Of a DNA stretch of 64,000 bases, positions 7,074 through 15,349 are shown piece after piece. Position 1 is the first letter of the stretch. Each line of letters starts with the position of its first letter. Below the pieces are notes generated by a model that was given only the letters and a program-made list of their open reading frames with translations, was not told the DNA's origin and searched no databases. This DNA comes from Actinacidiphila sp. DG2A-62. GTDB taxonomy: Bacteria; Actinomycetota; Actinomycetes; Streptomycetales; Streptomycetaceae. The translations under genes and the position numbers were made by a program. The stretch covers positions 4,717,001 through 4,781,000 of the forward strand of contig NZ_JAYMGI010000002.1 of assembly GCF_035825295.1 (NCBI RefSeq), given 5' to 3'.

Positions 7074-8339
7074 ATGGCCGCAGAGCAGGACGAAGCGAAG
7101 AAGACCGGCGAGATCATCCGGCATGCGCGTGTGCTCGCGAGACGTTCCCAGGCCGATGTCGCGACCGCGCTGGGATACCACCAGTCAAAGGTCAGCCGAC
7201 TCGAACAAGGCAGAGGCACGGAGGATTTACGCGTGCTGCGTGCCGTCGCCATGGAGCTCCGTATCCCTCTGGAGATGCTGGGCGTGGCGACTGCTCCCAT
7301 CGCTGGCAACGCTGATCGAGAGACCACAGAGGACATGCACCGTCGCACATTCCTTGCCGCAGGTGTCGCCACGCTCGCCGTACCTCCACCGTCAGCGATC
7401 CCGTACGGGGAACTCGTCCAGTCGCTCCTGCCCGGTGTTGCGCCGACGGCAAGCGGCAACGACGAGGGTCTACCCGAGCTGGCCGGCAGGATGAGGAGGT
7501 CGCGGGCGCTGTTCCTCGCCTGTGACTACGCCCGCCTCGAACTCCAACTGCCGGCTCTCATCGGTGACCTCCGCTGCGCCGCCGCCAGCTCGTCGGAAGC
7601 GACCGGCATGCTGGCCGCCGCCTACCAGACCACCGCGAGCCTTCTCCTCAAGCACGGCGATCACGGCCACGCGTGGCTCGCAGTGGGCCGTGCCATGGCA
7701 GAGGCCGAGCGGTCAGGCGACCCGGTCGTGCTGGCATCCAGCGTCCGTCTGCACGCCCACCTGCTGGCCAGGGAGCAGCACGCCGGCCAGGCGGTCACTT
7801 TGGTCCGGCACACCGTGGAACAGATGTCCGGCTCGTACGACCGGCGGTCTCCCCGGCACCTTGCTGTCCTCGGAATGCTGCTTCTGCGGGGAGTGACGGC
7901 TGCCGGCCTTGGCGGTGACCGCGGCTCCGTACAGGACTTCCTCACCGAGGCGCGTGAGGTCGCCAAGGTGATGCCCGGCAGCGAGCCCGACAGGTGGTCC
8001 AACTTCAGCTCGATCAACGTCGAACTGCACGCGGTGAACGCGTCCGTTCTCCTGGGCGACGCGGGGTTGGCGCTCCAGGCGGCGCGGCCGCTCATGCGCC
8101 GCCACATTCCGGTCCCGGAGCGCCGGGCCGCGCTGTGGACGGACGCTGCCCGCGCGTACAGCCAGCAGGGCCGCCTCGCCGACGGTTACCAGGCGCTGCG
8201 CATCGCGGAGAGCTGCGCCGCCCAGGACGTACGCCGCCCCGCCGTACGGGAGCTGGTGGCCGACATGGCTGCGCGCGACCGCCGTCGTACTCTGCCGGAA
8301 CTGCATCACTTCGCCCGTCGGTTGGGAGTGCCCGCGTGA
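7074..8339 (+). CDS. XRE-family helix-turn-helix regulator with TPR-like C-terminus
   Basis: The 421-residue protein has an N-terminal HTH (about residues 10-65): IIRHARVLARRSQADVATAL, then GYHQSKVSRLEQGRG. A linker of the type MHRRTFLAAGVATLAVP follows, resembling the twin-arginine-like segment seen in this Streptomyces family. About 280 helical residues in tetratricopeptide-like pairs come next (ACDYARLELQLPALIGDLRC, AAYQTTASLLLKHGDHGHAW, ALWTDAARAYSQQGRLADGY). Such proteins are DNA-binding regulators whose ligands are mostly unknown. ATG 7074 is preceded by GGAGGG. The stop overlaps the start of the flavoprotein gene (GTGA), so the two are co-translated. It faces the MurA-HEAT gene, with the shared promoter region at 6902-7073. 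Confidence 0.85.
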   Translation: MAAEQDEAKKTGEIIRHARVLARRSQADVATALGYHQSKVSRLEQGRGTEDLRVLRAVAMELRIPLEMLGVATAPIAGNADRETTEDMHRRTFLAAGVATLAVPPPSAIPYGELVQSLLPGVAPTASGNDEGLPELAGRMRRSRALFLACDYARLELQLPALIGDLRCAAASSSEATGMLAAAYQTTASLLLKHGDHGHAWLAVGRAMAEAERSGDPVVLASSVRLHAHLLAREQHAGQAVTLVRHTVEQMSGSYDRRSPRHLAVLGMLLLRGVTAAGLGGDRGSVQDFLTEAREVAKVMPGSEPDRWSNFSSINVELHAVNASVLLGDAGLALQAARPLMRRHIPVPERRAALWTDAARAYSQQGRLADGYQALRIAESCAAQDVRRPAVRELVADMAARDRRRTLPELHHFARRLGVPA

Positions 8340-8881
8340 GCGATTCGCCGAAGAGTCCGTTCCTGTACGTCGTCGTGTGCGCTGCCGGTGTGGCACCGGA
8401 CGTGGGCACGCTGATCTCGGCAGCACAGGACCGGGGCTGGGGCGTGGGCGTCGTCGCCACACCGCTCGGGCTCGGCTTCATCGACCAGGCGGCGGTCGAG
8501 GCGCAGACCGGATACCCGGTGCGGTCGGCGTGGCGTAAGCCCGGTGACGTGCGCCCGCTGCCGCCGGCCGATGCGATCGCGGTGGCGCCGGCGACCTACA
8601 ACACGATCAACAAGTGGGCAGCCGGTATCTCCGACACGCTTGCGCTCGGCATCCTCTGCGAGGCATACGGGATGGGCATCCCCACTGCCGTGCTGCCGTA
8701 CGTGAACAGCGCGATGGCCGCCCATCCGGCGTATGCCGAGAGCCTGGCGCGACTGCGCACGATGGGTGTTCTGATCAGCGGTTACGAACCGCATCCGCCG
8801 AAGTCGGGCGGAGGCGCGGACCGGTTCCGATGGGTCGAGGCACTGGAATTGCTCGCTCCCAGCGTGGACGTTGGGGACTGA
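8336..8881 (+). CDS. Flavoprotein (PPC-decarboxylase-like fold)
   Basis: The 181-residue protein begins MSDSPKSPFLYVVVCAAGVA and contains GWGVGVVATPLGLGFIDQAA, VRSAWRKPGD, PPADAIAVAPATYNTINKWA and AGISDTLALGILCEAYG. The APATYNT-N-K-A-GI-D block is the FMN-binding and dimer motif of the flavoprotein family (PF02441), related to phosphopantothenoylcysteine and lantibiotic cysteine decarboxylases. The substrate is unknown. The GTG start overlaps the stop of the upstream XRE-TPR regulator, and this regulator-flavoprotein pairing recurs in actinomycetes. It may act on a small molecule sensed by the regulator, which is inference only. Confidence 0.8.
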   Translation: MSDSPKSPFLYVVVCAAGVAPDVGTLISAAQDRGWGVGVVATPLGLGFIDQAAVEAQTGYPVRSAWRKPGDVRPLPPADAIAVAPATYNTINKWAAGISDTLALGILCEAYGMGIPTAVLPYVNSAMAAHPAYAESLARLRTMGVLISGYEPHPPKSGGGADRFRWVEALELLAPSVDVGD

Positions 8882-9031
8882 CCTCCGGGGCAGGGACCGC
8901 TCGCTCCGCGCAGCTTATGCACAGCGTGCATGGGCAGCAGCCCTGTGTGCATGACGCGTGGCCCGCGGTACGGCTTCACCGCTTTGGTCTTCCTGAGACA
9001 CGTCGATGGATACCAAGTGGGGAGAGACCTG

Positions 9032-9495
9032 GTGACATATTCGGGAAGCGGTGACGAGGCCCCGGTCCTGATGAGGCGGTGGCCGCGAAGCGCCCGGTGC
9101 GCGGGCGTGGCCCGGCAGGAATTGCGGCAGCAACTGGAAGCCTGGGGTCTGAGTCGGCTCGCGGAGACCGCTGAGCTGGTCCTTTCGGAACTCTTCGGTA
9201 ACGCGGTCCGGCACGCGTTCCCTCCTCGTAGGCGCCAGATCGATACGCGTTACGAGCGGGCGCTCGGTGGTGTGCGCATCGAGGTGCACGACGCCAACGA
9301 AAACTGGCCGGAGCTCCGGAAGGCGACCGCGGATGAGGAATGCGGACGCGGGCTTCTTCTCGTGGACGAGCTCACCGGCTCGCGGTGGGGCGTGAGCGAG
9401 CGTGATGGCGGGGGAAGCGGGTATGGGCTGTCGTCGCCGACGATGACCCGGCCCCCACCGCTTCTTCGGACGCCCAGCAGCGAGCGTCCCGGTGA
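9032..9495 (+). pseudogene. HATPase (RsbW-like) with a one-base frameshift near its 3' end
   Basis: GTG 9032 follows GGAGAG. The frame encodes RRWPRSARCAGVARQELRQQ, then ETAELVLSELFGNAVRHAF (N box with E-L-x-x-N-A), GGVRIEVHDANENWPELRKA (D box) and EECGRGLLLVDELTGSRWGV (G box). After SERDGG the frame departs from the family. Frame 1 continues correctly as VWAVVADDDPAPTASSDAQQ and stops at 9493-9495. Adding one base in the gcggggga run near 9411-9418 joins the two parts into a normal 154-residue protein whose TGA overlaps the next gene's GTG. As written, the protein runs on to 9511 with a foreign tail. The ATP-binding boxes are all intact, so the lesion may be recent or a sequencing error. Confidence 0.75.
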
Positions 9496-9749
9496 CCGAG
9501 AACAGTGCTGAGCGCACCGCGAGGAGCCGGGTCCGGCCGCGGAGGCTTCACCAGGAGCCGGAAGCGGTGACGTGGGCACGGGAGAAGGCCGGGCTGACGA
9601 AGCGGGCGCTGGCCAGTGAGGTCGACATCAGCGAGCAGTTGATGGGGGAGATCGAGTTCGGGTGGCGCAGCGCGACCCCGGCCAATCTGGCGAGGATCGC
9701 GGCGGCCTTGAACTGCCCCTTGGTCGTTCTGGAGCGCAAGCGGCAATGA
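9492..9749 (+). CDS. Small XRE-family DNA-binding protein
   Basis: The 85-residue protein has an Arg-rich start (RSRVRPRRLHQEPEAVTWAR) followed by an HTH, EKAGLTKRALASEVDISEQL, then MGEIEFGWRSATPANLARIA and AALNCPLVVLERKR. It closely resembles the chromosomal protein at 39905-40180, sharing the RPRRLHQEPEAVTWAR and EQLMGEIE-GWRSATPANLA blocks. It is translationally coupled to the HATPase gene (GTGA with the ancestral stop at 9493-9495). Pairs of an RsbW-like ATPase and a small XRE regulator are common in Streptomyces developmental regulation. The role of this pair is not known. Confidence 0.8.
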   Translation: MTENSAERTARSRVRPRRLHQEPEAVTWAREKAGLTKRALASEVDISEQLMGEIEFGWRSATPANLARIAAALNCPLVVLERKRQ

Positions 9750-9784
9750 GCGGCAGGTGATCACTGACCTGCGTTCCAAAGCTG

Positions 9785-11482
9785 TCATCGGTGTCGCCGG
9801 TCGCCGGTGTCGGATCGGCGAGCAGCCGGTTGAGACGACGCGGTGTCTGCCGCTGTTCGCCTGGTTGGAAGGACCGTGCTGCGGGCTCGGGCCGCTTGTG
9901 CTTGAGGGCTGAGCGGGGGCCGCTGGGTGAGGCGATGCAGGCGCCACGTGAGGACTTGGGCGGGGGAGCGGGCGTCGGTGAGGGCGCGCTCGTTGACAGC
10001 TTGGCGGAGGAGTCGCGGGACGTCGTGGCCAGCGGATTCGGCGTCCGCGAGGGTGGTGGCCAGGACAGGCCAGTGCGGGTCGTCGAGGATGTGGTCGGCG
10101 TGGGCCGGGAGGGTCTGGCGGATGCGCCCGGCGTGGCGTTCGGCTGCCGACCGCGGCGGGGCGCGGTGGGCGAGGGCGGCGAGCGGTGCGGCGGCGGCGT
10201 GGGCGTAGGCGGCCTGGAGGTGGGTGAGGGTGCGGCGCGCGGCTTCGACCTGCTGGTTCTGGTGGCGGGACTGCTGCCAGCGCTGGATCGCGATGACGGC
10301 GAGCAGAGCTGCATCGAGGAACATCGCCAGTGTGGCTCCGTCGCCGGTTGAGGGTTGTCGGGCGAGGGCACGGACGGCGTTGCGGAGTGCTCGGGCGTGG
10401 TGGTGGTCGGCTTGGACGCGGGAGCGGCTGGCGCGTTCGAAGGCTGTTGCGGCTGCGCGTAGTTGCGGGCGGAGTTCTTCGGGAGCGTGGAGAGGCAGTA
10501 CGTCGAGGGCTTCGGCGAAGGCGGTGATGTGTGCCTGGGCGGCCGGGTCGTTGTTCTGGGCGAGGTGGTGGGGGATGCGTTCGGTGGCGGTGGTGGCCTG
10601 GTGCCAGGGGTTGGGTCGGCGGGGGCCGGGCAGGACGGGCTCGGTAGAGGAGAGGCGGGCGCGGATCTGGGGGTATGACAAGTCGGGGGCGAGGGTGGAG
10701 CCTGAGAACCAGATGGGCTGGCCTTCGGCGTTGGTGTCGCCGTCGAGGGCGACTTTGTAGCCGCGGATGTCGCCGGAGGGAAGGTGCAGCACGTCGACCT
10801 GGACTCCGCTGCGGGCCAGCAGACGTAGGTATTCCTCGGGGCTGGTGGCGACGGCCACGGCCGTGCGGGCGATCGTGCGGAGTTGTTCGCGGGGTGTGCG
10901 GGCGCGGCCGGTGCGGAGGGCTTTCTCGGTTTCGGCGCGGGTGGGGCGTTCGGCGGCGGTGCCGTCGCCGGGGGTGATGCGGCGCAGCCCGTAGTCGAGT
11001 TCGATCTGGCGGGCTTCGGCCTGGGCGCGCTTGTAGGAGTAGGAGTCGCGGGGTTTGGTGCCGTCCTGGCGGACCTTGGTGGCGAGGATGTGGATGTGGT
11101 CGTCGGCATGGCGGACGGCGATCCACCGGCAGGCACCGTCGTCGCCTTCGGGCGCGATGCCGGTGGCGGCGACCATGCGTCGGGCGATGTCAGCCCACTG
11201 GTTGTCGGTCAGGATCGGGTCTTCGGGGGCGGCGCGGACTGAGCAGTGCCAGACGGGTTTGTCGGGGCGTTCTGCCGGATCGGTGGCGTTGACGGGCAGG
11301 TCGAGGTAGGCGGCCAGTTGCTTGAAGGTCGCGTCGGGGTTCCGGCCGGGGTCGGGAGCCAGGCCGTCGAGGGAGGCGACGAGGTGCGGGTCGGTGTGGG
11401 CTTCGTGGCCGCGGCCAGTGCGGTAGAGGTAGCCGATCGCGCCGGCGGTGTTGGAGCCGGGCTTGTGGATGGATGGGATCAT
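9785..11482 (-). CDS. Relaxase/mobilization protein (MobA/VirD2-like)
   Basis: The 565-residue protein opens MIPSIHKPGSNTAGAIGYLY, contains VWHCSVRAAPEDPILTDNQW, and carries WIAVRHADDHIHILATKVRQ, which holds the histidine triad HxDxHxH that binds the metal for nicking the transfer origin. DSYSYKRAQAEARQIELDYG and LLARSGVQVDVLHLPSGDIR follow. The first 250 residues form the relaxase domain and the rest is helical and Ala/Arg-rich. Relaxases cleave one strand at oriT, stay linked to the 5' end through a Tyr and lead the strand into the recipient. The start ATG overlaps the mobC stop (ATGA), so the two form one transcript. No coupling protein or mating apparatus is encoded nearby. Confidence 0.85.
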   Translation of the reverse strand: MIPSIHKPGSNTAGAIGYLYRTGRGHEAHTDPHLVASLDGLAPDPGRNPDATFKQLAAYLDLPVNATDPAERPDKPVWHCSVRAAPEDPILTDNQWADIARRMVAATGIAPEGDDGACRWIAVRHADDHIHILATKVRQDGTKPRDSYSYKRAQAEARQIELDYGLRRITPGDGTAAERPTRAETEKALRTGRARTPREQLRTIARTAVAVATSPEEYLRLLARSGVQVDVLHLPSGDIRGYKVALDGDTNAEGQPIWFSGSTLAPDLSYPQIRARLSSTEPVLPGPRRPNPWHQATTATERIPHHLAQNNDPAAQAHITAFAEALDVLPLHAPEELRPQLRAAATAFERASRSRVQADHHHARALRNAVRALARQPSTGDGATLAMFLDAALLAVIAIQRWQQSRHQNQQVEAARRTLTHLQAAYAHAAAAPLAALAHRAPPRSAAERHAGRIRQTLPAHADHILDDPHWPVLATTLADAESAGHDVPRLLRQAVNERALTDARSPAQVLTWRLHRLTQRPPLSPQAQAARARSTVLPTRRTAADTASSQPAARRSDTGDRRHR

Positions 11483-12087
11483 GCGCGCTCAGCCAGCGTC
11501 TGGGCGGCGGTTTCGAGGCGGGCGGCGACCCGGCGGACGTCGGCGAGGGCGGCCTCGGCGCCGATGGGGTCGCCGCCGGAGTTGACGGCGCGGGCGATCT
11601 GGTTGACGTTGTTGCCGATGCGGGCCAGGTCGGTTCGGGCGGCGACGAGTTCGCGGATGGTGCCGCGCAGGTCGAGCAGGTTCGCTGCGACGTGGTTGAT
11701 GTCGTGGGCGGCTGCGAGGGATGCCTGGGCCATGAACTTGGCCAGACTCGCGCCGGTGTGGTCGGCGGCGGCCTTCAGGTGCGTGCGTTCGGTGGTGCTG
11801 AGGCGGACGCTGACGGCGGCGCGTTGCTTGTTCTGACGCGTACGGGTGCGTCGCTGCGGTCGCGTACGGGTCGGGGCTGCCCTTGGTGCGGGGCCGCCCT
11901 CGGGTCCGCACCCCGCACCGGTCGCCCCCGGGCGCCCGGTGTCCTGCGCCACCCCCGGGGCGCAGGACCGCGTGCAGGGCGCTCCCCCGACGGGGGAGTG
12001 TCCCAGCGCACAACTTGCTCCGCCCGGGGCTGGGTTGGTTGGTATCTGTTCGGGGCGGGTGGGAGCTTTGTGGTGCGGGTCGTGCAC
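11479..12087 (-). CDS. mobC: MobC-like relaxosome accessory protein
   Basis: The conserved part is C-terminal (about residues 85-202): QRAAVSVRLSTTERTHLKAA, then ADHTGASLAKFMAQASLAAA, IRELVAARTDLARIGNNVNQ and IARAVNSGG. The ARTDLARIGNNVNQIAR stretch is the hallmark of MobC proteins, with a ribbon-helix-helix-type DNA-binding segment before it. MobC opens DNA at oriT and helps the relaxase. The first 80 residues are low-complexity and rich in Gly, Pro, Arg and Cys. GTG 12087 is preceded by GGAGA. Internal starts near the conserved block are possible. The stop overlaps the relaxase start. oriT is expected close upstream, between here and the DUF2637 gene. Confidence 0.8.
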   Translation of the reverse strand: MHDPHHKAPTRPEQIPTNPAPGGASCALGHSPVGGAPCTRSCAPGVAQDTGRPGATGAGCGPEGGPAPRAAPTRTRPQRRTRTRQNKQRAAVSVRLSTTERTHLKAAADHTGASLAKFMAQASLAAAHDINHVAANLLDLRGTIRELVAARTDLARIGNNVNQIARAVNSGGDPIGAEAALADVRRVAARLETAAQTLAERA

Positions 12088-12293
12088 GGGGGGTGTCTCC
12101 GTTCGGGGTTGGGTCGGTGTCGGGTGTTGTCGGTGGTAACGGTTCCGGTGCGCGGTGTTGGGCCGGACGGAGATCGTGAGGGACTCGCGGCCATGGCGGG
12201 CGGGTGGGAAGGCCCTGGCAGCCGATCCTTGATTCCGTGCGCCCACGGTTGTGTTCCGTGGCCGGTCGCGCCCGGTCGTCCGTGTGACCGGAT

Positions 12294-12324
12294 GGGCGGA
12301 CCGGCGTTGGCCGGCCCGCCCTTT
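12294..12324 (+). terminator. Strong hairpin between mobC and the DUF2637 gene
   Basis: The arms gggcggaccggc (12294-12305) and gccggcccgccc (12310-12321) pair with one G-T mismatch around a 4-nt loop, followed by TTT. The only T-run favours the plus strand, although both neighbours run on the minus strand. It may end minus transcripts without a U-tract, which is common in Streptomyces, or be part of the oriT region. Confidence 0.5.
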
Positions 12325-12343
12325 GACCTGCGGGGAGTTCCGG

Positions 12344-13153
12344 TCAGCGGCCGGGTTGCTCGCGGCGCAGAGCAGTCATGATCTGGGTGAGCCGGTCCTC
12401 GGCGATGGTGTGGCCGGCGGCGTGGACGTGGTCGCGGACCACGGCCCGGGTGGGGTTCTCGTGCGCCACGAAGACGGGACGGGCCAGGGCAAGGAGTTCA
12501 TCAAGTCCGGCGCTGGGCGGCCGGCCGATCCGGCGGACCGACTCGTCGGGTATCGCGGCGGGGTGCTCTTCGGCGCGCGCGTGCTCGACAGGCGCCTGAC
12601 CGGACGACGGAACCGCCTCGGCCTCCGCACTTCGGGCGGGTGGTACTTCGGTCTCGGGTGCCGAGTCCGAAGACGGCGGAGTCTCCGTCGGCCGACGTAC
12701 TGGCACTTGGACGGCGGGCAGGCCGTGGCGGGTGATGAGGATGTGGAGGTGGACGGCTCCTGCGAGGGCGAGTGGGGCGAGGGTGGACAGGATGCCGACG
12801 GTGGTGTCGCTGAGGTGCAGGCCCGCAGCGTGGGTCTGCTGGTTGAGGCGGATGGCGTGGAGGGCGTTGGCCCAGATGCTGGCGGCTGTGGCGGTGGTGA
12901 AGAGGGTCCAGACGTAGAGGCGGGCACGGAATGGTGCGGTGCGCAGGACGAGCAGGGCGCGGATGCCGTAGGCGATGAACCCGTCGATGACGGCGGGGAA
13001 GAGGTACGTCAGAGCTGGGCGGACGTGGATCGCGACGGCCATTTGCTGCAGGGCGTCGTAGGAGAGTGCGCAGCCCGCGCCGCCGAGGACGGTGATGGCG
13101 GCGCGGTCCCAGGCGGTGGCCCGGGGCACGGGGACATGGGCGTTCGGGAACAT
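12344..13153 (-). CDS. DUF2637 membrane protein (SpdB-like)
   Basis: ATG 13153 follows GGAG and gives 269 residues. Residues 10-140 hold four likely membrane segments: AAITVLGGAGCALSYDALQQ, ALTYLFPAVIDGFIAYGIRA, LYVWTLFTTATAASIWANAL, LSTLAPLALAGAVHLHILIT. The A-L-S-Y-D and P-x-x-I-D-G patterns mark DUF2637. A Pro/Glu-rich linker follows, then a helical C-terminal domain (LLALARPVFVAHENPTRAVV, RDHVHAAGHTIAEDRLTQIM) that resembles DNA-binding tails. These proteins accompany actinomycete plasmid transfer and replication genes and are thought to help spread or anchor DNA, but the role is not proven. The C-terminal tail is the part duplicated as a relic at 1354-1611. Confidence 0.8.
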   Translation of the reverse strand: MFPNAHVPVPRATAWDRAAITVLGGAGCALSYDALQQMAVAIHVRPALTYLFPAVIDGFIAYGIRALLVLRTAPFRARLYVWTLFTTATAASIWANALHAIRLNQQTHAAGLHLSDTTVGILSTLAPLALAGAVHLHILITRHGLPAVQVPVRRPTETPPSSDSAPETEVPPARSAEAEAVPSSGQAPVEHARAEEHPAAIPDESVRRIGRPPSAGLDELLALARPVFVAHENPTRAVVRDHVHAAGHTIAEDRLTQIMTALRREQPGR

Positions 13154-13264
13154 GCGGGGATCTCCGGTGAGGGGTGGCATCCGCGCGCTGGCACGCGTCG
13201 GCGGAGGCGGTGGAAGTGGTTGTGACAGGCGGCCGGTGGGCCTCTTTTTCGGGAGCGGGACCCG

Positions 13265-13957
13265 TTACGAGGCGGTGTGCCGTCTGAGGTCTCGGCCGGT
13301 GAGGATGACGCGGTCGGTCATCTCCGCGAGGCGGGAGGCGACGCGGTCGCCGACGGCGTCGCGGAGCTCGGCGACGGGCAGGTTGGTGGTGACCAGCGTC
13401 GGCAGGAGCTGGTTGTAGCGGTGGTTGACCAGGCGGTAGGTCAACTCCTCCGTCCACGGGGACTGCTTGGCCGCGCCGAGGTCGTCCAGGAGCAGGAGCG
13501 GGCTGCGGGCCAGCGCCCGGAGCTGCCGCTCGGCATCGGTGCCCTGTTGGGGGCGCTGTGCGGCGTAGAGGTCGGCGGCGGTCGTCGCCTCCCACCGCAG
13601 CCGGACACCGGCGGCCAGCAGAGCACGGATGGCGCCGTAGGCCTGGTGGGTCTTGCCGGTGCCGGTCGGGCCGGCGATCAGCAGCGACGGGCCGGTGGCG
13701 ATCCCGCGCGTGACGCCGGGGCCGGGCCTGCCCGCAGCCGTGATCGCCGTGACCCAGCAGGTGACGCGCGGGTGGTCGGCGACGGCGCGGCGGTAGCGGG
13801 GCGGGATACGGGCATCGGCAAGTTCCAGCGCGGTCGTCGGCTCCGGCTCGGGGGCCGGGACATGCGCGTGCGGATCGATGCCCCGGGCGGTGAGGATCGC
13901 GGCGAGGCGGTTCACCGCGCCGCCGACGGTGGAGGGTTCGCGGGTGGCGGTGGTCAC
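13265..13957 (-). CDS. DnaC/IstB-like helicase loader ATPase
   Basis: The 230-residue protein has Walker A at SLLIAGPTGTGKTHQAYGAI (about residue 90), Walker B at SPLLLLDDLGAAKQSPWTEE (about 145), and sensor and arginine-finger regions at LPTLVTTNLPVAEL and DRVASRLAEMTDRVILTGRD. This is the AAA+ DnaC/IstB/lambda-P-type arrangement, whose members load the replicative helicase DnaB. The adjacent upstream gene is a replication-initiator-like protein rather than an IS21 transposase, which favours helicase loader over IstB. GTG 13957 overlaps the upstream stop. It probably gives the excised element its own replication. Confidence 0.8.
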   Translation of the reverse strand: MTTATREPSTVGGAVNRLAAILTARGIDPHAHVPAPEPEPTTALELADARIPPRYRRAVADHPRVTCWVTAITAAGRPGPGVTRGIATGPSLLIAGPTGTGKTHQAYGAIRALLAAGVRLRWEATTAADLYAAQRPQQGTDAERQLRALARSPLLLLDDLGAAKQSPWTEELTYRLVNHRYNQLLPTLVTTNLPVAELRDAVGDRVASRLAEMTDRVILTGRDLRRHTAS

Positions 13958-14880
13958 AGGTCACCGCCGTAGGCGGCCTCGACGTCGGCTGGGTTGGCCC
14001 ACGCGCGGTGCTGCGTACGGGGGTTGGCCTGCGGCGGTGTGGCGTTCATGGCCTCGTTGACGAGGCTCGGCAGCACGCTCGGGCTCAGGCCCTTGACCCG
14101 CAGCCGCTCCAGGGCCGGGCGGATGTGGTCTGGCGAAATGCCTTCGCCGAGGAGCTGGTTGACCGTCCGGCCCAGACCTCCGAGGAACTGCCCCGGCGGG
14201 TGGTGCGCGCACGCGGCGACGTACTCGTCGAGGAGCTGCTTCGCCGACACGGAGGGGCCGGGCGCGGGGGCGCTCGCGCTCCCCGAAGGGACTGATCCTA
14301 GATCCACGATCCTAGGTCCTAGATCCGGACGCCGAGGGCCCGCCGAGGGTTCGGTGAGGCCTCCGTGAGCTCTCGGTGAGACCTCACTGAACATTTCCTG
14401 ACCTGCGATTTCGTGATTCGGTGAGGGTTCGCTGCTCCGTCGCGAGTCCTCGGTGAGGCCTCCGTGAGGGCTCACCGCATCCTCACGGAGGCCTCCCTGC
14501 GTACGTGGTGAGGGCTCATGGACACCGGCGGCGCGGTCGTGGTGGGGGCAGGCGGGTGCGCGTATGCCGCTGGGCCGGTTGATCTTCTGGTGGCGGTGCC
14601 AGGTGACCACGTGCAGGTACTGCTTGCCGTCGTCGCCTTCATAGCGGCAGACCAGCTCGGCGGCGGCGAGCTGGGTGAGGTCGTCCTCGACGCCGAGGGG
14701 GCCGTGGTCGGGGCGGAGCGACCACAGCAGGCCGGCGATGACGGCGGGCTGGTCGCGGTACCGGCCGTGGTCGTCAGCTTGGGTGAGCAGGCCGAAGAAG
14801 GTCCGCTCGGCCGACAGGGACACGGCGGCCAGGGATTCCGAGGCGAAGGCTTCGGGCTTGATGGTGCGTATGCGGGCCAT
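13954..14880 (-). CDS. Replication initiator-like protein (lambda O/DnaD-like arrangement)
   Basis: The 308-residue protein starts MARIRTIKPEAFASESLAAV, then SLSAERTFFGLLTQADDHGR, LVCRYEGDDGKQYLHVVTWH and RHQKINRPSG, a winged-helix pattern of phage and plasmid replisome organisers. The middle 100 residues are low-complexity (SPRTQGGLRED, SPHGGLTEDSRRSSEPSPN) because they encode DNA repeats. The C-terminus (KQLLDEYVAACAHHPPGQFL, LERLRVKGLSPSVLPSLVNE) is helical and could bind the loader. The gene overlaps the DnaC-like gene by four bases. An initiator, internal iterons and a downstream helicase loader mirror lambda O-P. The repeat or pRN-type primase initiators common in actinomycete elements are absent. 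Confidence 0.65.
   Translation of the reverse strand: MARIRTIKPEAFASESLAAVSLSAERTFFGLLTQADDHGRYRDQPAVIAGLLWSLRPDHGPLGVEDDLTQLAAAELVCRYEGDDGKQYLHVVTWHRHQKINRPSGIRAPACPHHDRAAGVHEPSPRTQGGLREDAVSPHGGLTEDSRRSSEPSPNHEIAGQEMFSEVSPRAHGGLTEPSAGPRRPDLGPRIVDLGSVPSGSASAPAPGPSVSAKQLLDEYVAACAHHPPGQFLGGLGRTVNQLLGEGISPDHIRPALERLRVKGLSPSVLPSLVNEAMNATPPQANPRTQHRAWANPADVEAAYGGDL
14290..14510. repeat. Iteron-like cluster inside the initiator gene (candidate origin)
   Basis: The octamer tcggtgag occurs at 14351, 14373, 14418 and 14450. The 19-mer tcggtgaggcctccgtgag is present twice (14351-14369 and 14450-14468) and part of it is inverted at 14482-14493. A separate set of near-repeats of gatcctagatcc fills 14294-14326. 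An A/T-richer patch lies at 14386-14420 between the repeats. Direct repeats beside an AT-rich patch within an initiator gene are the layout of a lambda-type origin. Confidence 0.55.
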
Positions 14881-15045
14881 GCCTCAGCACCCCGCCTTCG
14901 GGGTCGGGCGGCCGAAGTGGAGTGCGCGGCGCGGGCGCGGGGTCGTAGGGTGGTGCACAGAGCTCCTTGTCAGCGGGCCATGCGGGGTGGCAGCCCCGGC
15001 GTGCTGGCGAACCGTTCAGGGATGGGCGGACGGGGTTTCTGCTTC

Positions 15046-15079
15046 GGCCTCCGGCGTTCTCAGCGCCGGGGGCCTTTCT
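15046..15079 (+). terminator. Hairpin with T-rich tail
   Basis: The arms ggcctccggcg (15046-15056) and cgccgggggcc (15064-15074) pair with one G-T mismatch and are followed by TTTCTC. It lies between the minus-strand initiator (start 14880) and the plus-strand xis, within a 690-bp stretch (14881-15571) without a supported gene. It may shield xis-int from transcription that enters from the left. Confidence 0.5.
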
Positions 15080-15349
15080 CGTTCCGGACGATGGGACCGA
15101 CAGTTAAACCACACCCGGCTCGAAGAGTCCATACTTAGCTCCACTTTTCGAAACAGGTCGGCAGGGAAAGTCTTGCGCCGTATGGAGCGCACCGTAGCCG
15201 TAGCTCACGGATCGCCCAAACCAGAGCTCCTGCCCAGGTCAACACGCGGCCAGCGAGTCCGCGTTGTCCGTTCCGGTCTGCTTCAGGCCTCGTCCGGGAT
15301 TCGGTGCTACCGTCCGGCCTGCGGACTGCTGCCGCAATTACGCGGCCGC

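Noticed and set aside
14518..15138. Plus-strand ORF of 206 aa after the replication genes
   Set aside because: Antisense to the initiator for most of its length and not family-like.
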